From Omphiscola glabra (taxonomy: Eukaryota; Mollusca; Gastropoda; Lymnaeidae): 64,000 bases of DNA. This document shows, one piece after another, positions 28,101-37,100 of the stretch. Under the pieces are notes generated by a model. That model saw only the letters and a program-made list of their open reading frames with translations, searched no databases and was not told where the DNA came from. The stretch is from NCBI GenBank assembly GCA_964017045.1, contig OZ024802.1, positions 32,507,718 through 32,571,717 of the forward strand, given 5' to 3'. How positions within the stretch are numbered: the stretch's first letter is position 1; every line of letters starts with the position of its first letter. The translations under genes were made by a program, and so were the position numbers.

Positions 28101-31100
28101 AAACTTTAGCCTACCGTTGTCATTATGAACAATTATTCTACCGTTGTCATTATGAACAATTAGCCTACCGTTGTCATTATGAAAATTTAGCCTACCGTTG
28201 TCATTATGAACAATTAGTCTACCGTTGTCAGTATGAACAATTAGCCTACCGTTGTCAGTATGAACAATTAGCCTACCGTGGTCATTATGAACAATTAGCC
28301 TACCGTGGTCAGTATGAACAATTAGCCTACCGTGGTCAGTATGAACAATTAGCCTACCGTGGTCAGTATGAACAATTAGCCTACCGTGGTCAGTATGAAC
28401 AATTAGCCTACCGTGTGCAGTATGAACAATTAGCCTACCGTGGTCAGTATGAACAATTAGCCTACCGTGGTCAGTATGAAACATTAGCTTACCATGGTCA
28501 GTATGAACAATTAGCCTACCGTTGTCAGTATGAACAATTAGTCTACCGTTGTCATTATGATAATTAGCCTATCGTTGTCATAATGAAAAAAATAGCCTAC
28601 CGTCGTCATTATGAAAAATTAGCCTACCGTTGTCATTATGAACAATTAGCCTACCGTGGTCATTGTGAACAATTAGCCTACCGTTGTCATTATGAACAAT
28701 TAGTCTACCGTTGTCATTATGAACAATTAGCCTACCGTTGTCATTATGAACAATTAGCCTACCATGGTCATTGTGAACAATTAGCCTACCGTTGTCATTA
28801 TGAACAATTAGTCTACCGTTGTCATTATGAACAATTAGCCAACCTTGGTCAGTATGAACAATTACCCTACCGTAGTCTTTAGTAACAATTAGTGTGCGTG
28901 GTCAGTATGAACAATTAGCCTACCGTGGTCAGTATGAACAATTAGCCTACCGTGGTCAGTATGAACAATTAGCCTACCGTGGTCAGTATGAAACATTAGC
29001 CTACCATGGTCAGTATGAACAATTATCCTACCGTGGTCAGTATGAACAATTAGCCTACCGTAGTCAGTATGAACAATTAGCCTACCGTGGTCAGTATGAA
29101 CAATTAGCCTACCGTGGACAGTATGAACAATTAGCCTACCGTGGTCAGTATGAAACATTAGCCTACCATGGTCAGTATGAACAATTATCCTACCGTGGTC
29201 AGTATGAAACATTAGCCTACCGTGGTCAGTATGAAACATTAGCCTACCGTGGTCAGTATGAAACATTAGCCTAGCGTGGTCAGTATGTAACATTAGCCTT
29301 CTTTGGTCAGTATGAAACCTTAGCATACTGTGGTTAGTATGTAACATTAGCCTAGCGTGGTCAGTATGAACAATTATCCTACCGTGGTCAGTATGTAACA
29401 TTAGCCTAGCGTGGTCAGTATGAAACATTAGCCTTCCAATTACATGTTTTCTAGCCTAATGGTCAGCAAATATTTTTATGTCACTTGCTTTCTTCCATTG
29501 CGCACACGTCCAATGATTTTTCCTATTTTTGGAAGATCATTGATGTCGCCCTAAGCACGTGGCACCCAAAGGCAACTGCCCGATTTACCGGTACCTCAAG
29601 CCGGCCCTGGGTTGTTGTGTTTGTTTAATCTTAACTATGACTACTTTATTGACAAAGATTAGAATTTATTTTTAAAAAACAGCTTAAAAATCAAATAAAT
29701 TTCATATGAAATCTAATCATCAATGTCTGTGTAAGACAGGTTTAGCGTACATTGGCACGCTGTGTCCAAGTAAATCTAATCATCAATGTCTGTGTAAGAC
29801 AGGTTTAGCGTACATTGGCACTCTGTCCAAGTAAATCTAATCATCAATGTCTGTGTAAGACAGGTTTAGCGTACATTGGCACGCTGTGTGAAGGGGCAGA
29901 GAGTTCGTCCATTATTGAAGAAAAGGGAGCTTACCAAAGTGAAGGGATTATAGCTCATGAGCTCGGGCACAGGTAATTAAATAGCTGCATGACAATATTA
30001 AAATGAGAACGCGCACTGCTCCATTAGTGTCATATGTGCACTACTCAATTTGTTTCATATGTGCACTGCTCCATTATTTTGATATGTGCACTGCTCCTTA
30101 GTTTTATATGAACACTGCTCCATTAGTTTCATATGTGCACTGTCCCATTTGTTTCATATGTGCACTTCTTCATATAAAGAAGACAAAAAATTAATGATTA
30201 TGTATTAAGGCCTGAATCTTCCATTTAATGACTATTTATTGAGTCTTGAGACTTCTATTTAATGACTACGTACTGAGTCTTGAGACTTCCATTTAATAAC
30301 TACGTATTTAGTCTTGAGACTTCCATTAACTGACAATGTATTGAGGACTGAGACTTCTATTAACTGACAATGTATTGAGGACTGAGACTTCTATTAACTG
30401 ACAATGTATTGAGGACTGAGACTTCCATTAACTGACAATGCATTGAGGACTGAGACTTCTATTAACTGACAATGTATTGAGGACTGAGACTTCTATTAAC
30501 TGACAATGTATTGAGGACTGAGACTTCTATTAACTGACAATGTATTGAGGACTGAGACTTCCATTAACTGACAATGTATTGAGGACTGAGACTTCTATTA
30601 ACTGACAATGTATTGAGGACTGAGACTTCCATTAACTGACAATGTATTGAGGACTGAGACTTCCATTAACTGACAATGTATTGAGGACTGAGACTTCCAT
30701 TAACTGACAATGTATTGAGGACTGAGACTTCCATTAACTGACAATGTATTGAGGACTGAGACTTCAATTTAATGACTACGTATTGAGTCTTGAGACTTCA
30801 ATTTAATGACTACGTATTGAGGCCTGAGACTTCCATTTAATGACTACGTATTGAGTCTTGAGACTTCCATTAACTGACAATGTATTGAGGACTGAGACTT
30901 CCATTAACTGACAATGTATTGAGGACTGAGACTTCTATTAACTGACAATGTATTGAGGACTGAGACTTCTATTAACTGACAATGTATTGAGGACTGAGAC
31001 TTCCATTAACTGACAATGCATTGAGGACTGAGACTTCTATTAACTGACAATGTATTGAGGACTGAGACTTCTATTAACTGACAATGTATTGAGGACTGAG

Positions 31101-34100
31101 ACTTCTATTAACTGACAATGTATTGAGGACTGAGACTTCCATTAACTGACAATGTATTGAGGACTGAGACTTCCATTAACTGACAATGTATTGAGGACTG
31201 AGACTTCCATTAACTGACAATGTATTGAGGACTGAGACTTCCATTAACTGACAATGTATTGAGGACTGAGACTTCCATTAACTGACAATGTATTGAGGAC
31301 TGAGACTTCCATTAACTGACAATGTATTGAGGACTGAGACTTCCATTAACTGACAATGTATTGAGGACTGAGACTTCCATTAACTGACAATGTATTGAGG
31401 ACTGAGACTTCAATTTAATGACTACGTATTGAGTCTTGAGACTTCAATTTAATGACTACGTATTGAGGCCTGAGACTTCCATTTAATGACTACGTATTGA
31501 GTCTTGAGACTTCCATTAACTGACAATGTATTGAGGACTGAGACTTCCATTAACTGACAATGTATTGAGGACTGAGACTTCTATTAACTGACAATGTATT
31601 GAGGACTGAGACTTCTATTAACTGACAATGTATTGAGGACTGAGACTTCCATTAACTGACAATGCATTGAGGACTGAGACTTCTATTAACTGACAATGTA
31701 TTGAGGACTGAGACTTCTATTAACTGACAATGTATTGAGGACTGAGACTTCTATTAACTGACAATGTATTGAGGACTGAGACTTCCATTAACTGACAATG
31801 TATTGAGGACTGAGACTTCCATTAACTGACAATGTATTGAGGACTGAGACTTCCATTAACTGACAATGTATTGAGGACTGAGACTTCCATTAACTGACAA
31901 TGTATTGAGGACTGAGACTTCCATTAACTGACAATGTATTGAGGACTGAGACTTCCATTAACTGACAATGTATTGAGGACTGAGACTTCCATTAACTGAC
32001 AATGTATTGAGGACTGAGACTTCCACACTTAATCACTTCTATGTCCATTAAATCGCTGATGTGTTTATTCAGTCTCTGACTAGATTTTTAAATCATTACT
32101 TACATTTTATTTACATTTCTTGAATCACTCTGGTACACGTACAGAGAAATGTCATATTTTATGAACCAAGTTAAAAGTTCACCTTTTGAAACAAACTTCA
32201 TGAACTTTTAGATGTCAAATATTGCTAGAACTTAAGTAAATGTAAATAGAGTGACTACCGACAAGTTTTATGTTACGTTTCATATTCATAGTCACAATCT
32301 GTATGTTGATGGACATTCTTTTAAGTAATTGAGGTAATGTTCCGATTTTTTAAGTTTATCTTTTTCTCCCCACAGTTTGGGCGCCATGCATGATGGTCAA
32401 GATAACCTGTGCTCACCAGAAAGTCGCTACCTGATGTCGGACGGCACGTACGCGGCCAATGTAGCAAACTCTCTAAACCCTTGGAAATTTTCCAATTGCT
32501 CCTCCAGCGCCATATTGGATCAAATTAAAAAGCTGCAGGATAACGCGTAAGGTCAAAGTTCACAATCATTTCATTTGTTGATTATTTTCTGTTTCCTTAA
32601 TTATAGCAAGTCATTTAATTTTGTGTTGCCCAGCTATTCATGGACATATCTGACTAAGAGAAAACTATATTGGCTTATGGACGCATCTGACCAAGAAATG
32701 GTATACTGACTTACGGATAGTGAATCGTGAAGTGAAATGATTGATCTAAAGAGTTACTAAGTAAACGAATTAAAATTGATAGGACTACGGGGCTCTGATC
32801 AATGAAGTAGGTTTACATTTTATTTTATTTTAAATCGGACAGTAAAAATTTTAACAGGAATATGACAACATATTACAACGTATAACAGATTACAACATAT
32901 TATAACATATTACAAAGTATTAAATAATTAAACATAAACCATTCTAGATCAGACAAATTTAATGTTTTGGCAAAAAAAAACAACACTTTTTTAAATTCAC
33001 ACCTTAAAAATTTAAACAAAAGAGATAAAAATTCCTTTATGTAGTTTATAAAGAGCATCATAGTATGAGTTATAAGGTTATAATACAAAGTTTTCTGTTT
33101 GTACAATGTCAGGAACTATCGAGTTAATTGTCTACAGAAGGAAATTGAGTTAGGTGAAGAGGAGACCACGTTTACATCGAAAGAAGCTACAGCTCAATGC
33201 CAAAGTTTCTATGGTCCCGACTCATTCGCCTGTAGGGTAAGTCGTCTTAATCTGCCTTATTCTACTTCTATGGTCCCGACTCATTCGCCTGTAGGGTAAG
33301 TCGTCCTAATCTGCCTTATTCTACTTCTATGGTCCCGACTCATTCGCCTGTAGGGTAAGTCGTCCTAATCTGCCTTATTCTACTTTTAAACGGTTACCGG
33401 AAATTTGATCGAAAGAAATTTCGTCGACGGAAAATTGATCGACGGTAATTTGATCGAACGGAAATTTGGTCGAATCTTTTTTTCAGTCGAGACGTTAAAA
33501 TTTTCGTCAAATTTCTTTTTGAACGCACTATTCTATATAGTAAAACAAAATAATGCGTTCAAAAAGAAATTTGACGCAAAATTTTAACGTATAAATTAAA
33601 AAAACGATTCGACCAAATTTCCGTCGATCAATTTTCCGTCGACCAAATTTCTTTCGATCAAATTTCCGGATACGCTTTTAAACGCTATTTACTACCAGTC
33701 ACTAGTGTAGGAAAAATGGGGGAGTCCGCCCCACCCGACACTTCTTTTCCAGGGCTGTGAGGTAATGGCCTAGAAAGGGCTAATCACACCCAGGAGGTAG
33801 TGACGTAGAAAAGGCTAATCACACCCAGGAGGTAGTGGTGTAGAAAGGGCTAATCACACCTGGGAGGTAGTGGCGTAGAAAGGGCTAATCACACCTGGGA
33901 GGTAATGGCGTAGAAAGGGCTAATCACACCCGGGAGGTAGTGGCGTAGAAAGGGCTAATCACACCCGGGAGGTAGTGGCGTAGAAAGGGCTAATCACACC
34001 TGGGAGGTAATGACGTAGAAATAGCTAATCACACCAGGGAGGTAGTGGCGTAGAAAGGGCTAATCACACCCGGGAGGTAGTGGCGTAGAAAGGGCTAATG

Positions 34101-37100
34101 ACAACCGGGGCGGGCAAATATTTACGCCTCCTACAATAAGAATGCAGACTTTCCTTTCAATATATAGGATCGCCACCTCCGCCACCTTTCCTGCACCCGT
34201 TTGGGGGCGGGGCGTTTTCAGGGCTAACACTTCTGCTATATCACAGTGCCTTAAAAATGCTACGTGTATTCTGTACGTTTTAAGATGTTCTTGATTTAAG
34301 TGCTGCCAATGACATGACTCCCCCGAGCATCACAAATTCTAGCGACTCCACTGCTGTGATACAGAGACTTATTCATTTCTCTCTATTCTTAGTTACCGTT
34401 TCTATCTCATACCACTTCTGGCCGTTTCTCTGACCCTTCTTTCATCGACATCCCTACTCCATATGCGCTGTGTACTTTCAATCTTCCTATTCTCTGGCCC
34501 TTCTTTCAACGTGGTCACCACTCCATATGTGCTGTGTTTGTGGATTCTTTGAGAATATTTTAGTTAGTTTTGTCAGCGTATGACCTACTCATCTCCGTTT
34601 CTTTCTCTGTATTTCATGCGCCACGGAATAAATTCAAAAGAGGATTGGTTTCAGTCCGTTGCTCGTCTTCATTACACGACTACCGATGTATTCTCTTCAA
34701 ATGGGCAATGTCTTCATTACACGACTACCGATGTATTCTCTTCAAATGGACAATGTCAACAACAAAATGTTGTGTTTTGAAGTGTTCAAATACTGTTACG
34801 GTATTCGGTCTTGACATTTCATGAGAAGCAGAATAACCTAAAATTTCTCTAAAATAATCAATTGATTCAATTTTAATATTAACTTATTTTCAAGGCTATT
34901 TATAACAAATTGACAAAAAAATTAAGTAATTTTAAATTGATGAAAAGAACTGCGTTTCTATCTTGAATTTAATGCGTTATTTGTTTTGACCCAGGGTCTC
35001 TCCATACCCAGCTTCAGCCACATTTGTGATGAGTTTTACTGCCATGTTCCTGGTACTGACGTCTGTGAAAGAATGACAGCACCACTTGGCATGTGCTGTG
35101 GTCATCAAAAGGTCAGTTCTGACACAGCTGAAATTACCATAAATTGTACAAAAAATATTTTGTCCGTTTCAAGGCATGTGTTCCCTTGAATCTTCATGTG
35201 TTCCCTTATATCTTCTTAATTTTCAACGTTCACCTTTAATCTAGGCTTAACTGTTATGAAAATATTGTTGTCATTGCAGCAATGCAAACAGGGACAGTGT
35301 GAGAGTGCCACAACTGGAGAGTGCCAAATGGACGGTAAGAAACTTTTACTTTATCATCGTCAGCTTAAAGGATTATATTTATATGAAACTAAATTATGAA
35401 CATTGCACACATAGAAAATTGGAAATATCAAGTTTGTGTTGCCCAAATACTAAATTACGCTACAATTAATATTAGCAAGATTCTTTTAGGGACTATTTTG
35501 TGTCCTCCATACCATTATGTTGAATTCAGATGAATGCCCCCTGGGCGATCAGCCGGGCATTGTTTTAAAGAACAAGACCTGCTCTCAGCTGGAGTCTGCC
35601 TATTGTTACGATCCAGATTACAATGTGAAATGTTGCAAGACATGCAAGGAATGGAAGGACAACGTCAATCAAGCGAGTGGGTATCATTTTAAGTATCTTC
35701 CTTTTGTTTCGGTTCTACTGCAATATTTTTAGAAAAACTTTTTGCTCCCTTCATTTCATTCTGGGATAAGAATAGAACACGAACTAACATGTTCAATTGT
35801 TGGTTTGTAGATTGTGTCTACGGTGACAAAAGAACCGGCTGTCGCATTGATATCTGTGACGCATTTACTGATGGAATAGCCAATACATTTTTTTGCTGCA
35901 AAACATGTTTGGGACTTCCGCAAACGGATAACACCAAAGTTACAGTTGGTAAGTAAAGGATCATTTATGGAAATTTGGCTTTAAATATAAATTAACGAAC
36001 TTAGCGCTACAGACAGTAATCATTGGATAGAGTTGTATTCCGAGTTTGACAATTGTTTAATGTACAGGAGATTCAAGAGGAAAACTCACCAATAATTGTG
36101 TTGTAATTCCTCGTTAGAACTTATCAATCTGAAAGCTCAAAAAAAAAATACACGAATAACCTTGACATTTGTGTAATAGATTGCACTACATGCGACTCCT
36201 GCCATCAACAATTTGTTCATTGGCGTATCGGGAAGCATAGTGGTTTACTGTTGGAAAAAGTGTGAGTGTATTCACCAAGAAGTTGTAAATGTGACTTAAA
36301 CCTTCTTCGACGGCCAATGAGCTTTCCCGATTTCTACCTCCAATTTGCTCGGAAATCGTTACGCTAATTTCACGAAGAACACATACGATGTTGTGTTGAA
36401 TGCTTCGTCCTATCGAGACGTATGCAAAGTATGCGGGACGTCTTGCGATTGAACAATTTTGTATGTTAAGACTTGCGGGAATCGGGAATACCTCATCTCT
36501 TTGCAGTTCTTGCTCGGAAGGGCGCCAAAGTTTGGGGCGCACTGTTGTGATTTATGTCCATATGAGTACGGGTATTGTTTCCAGATGCGGAGTAAACTTC
36601 AGTAAGTGAAGTTCTAACCGTAAAATTAACTAGTGTGGGATCCTTGGCGTAACATTTGTAAATAAATGTATATATTTTAGCACAGAATTTTGTTGAATAG
36701 AAAATATCAAAATTAATAAATGTATATTATATATTTCGAATCTAATCTTAGAATAGTTTGTTAAAATAACAGTCGAAATCTACGGTCTGTAACCATTGCT
36801 GATATCGCTTGTCCTAGGAGTTAATGAATATACTTGTCAAGAACTGATCAAAGAAAAGACACCAAGTATATGTTACAACCCAAACGTTCATCTTAATAGC
36901 TGCCCTATTGCATGTGAATCCGTCCGAGATGAAGCCAGCTCTAGTAAGGAAACTATTCATTGTATTATACATCATAGTGTTTAATGGGTTTTTTTATTTT
37001 CAGTAAATGTACACAAATTATATATGCCATAATATAAACACAGAAAACTCTGTACAGATAATGATTTGATAAATGTATTATGTTGTAGCGATATTAGAGG

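Larger units (their letters stand above)
13978..29609. mobile_element. Possible decayed TIR element enclosing the 27-bp satellite
   Basis: The left end cagggccgacctagcggttg and the right end read in reverse (cagggccggcttgaggtacc) share CAGGGCCG termini typical of hAT-like MITEs. Right-end sequence includes ggcaactgcccg. The flanking 8-mers match only partly. If correct, the 15-kb array expanded inside this element. Confidence 0.4.

Noticed and set aside
14120..29450. Dozens of 60-179-codon open frames (YEQLAYRCH and HNDNGRLIV repeats)
   Set aside because: All are translations of a 27-bp satellite. They occur on both strands, stop at random monomer variants and lie inside an intron.
14120..29450. 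CRISPR-like direct repeats
   Set aside because: There are no unique spacers between units, the genome is animal and no cas genes are present. It is a satellite.
36186..36542. 118-codon minus-strand frame
   Set aside because: It has no recognisable domain and overlaps + strand Cys-module remnants. It is probably chance, though I cannot exclude it.
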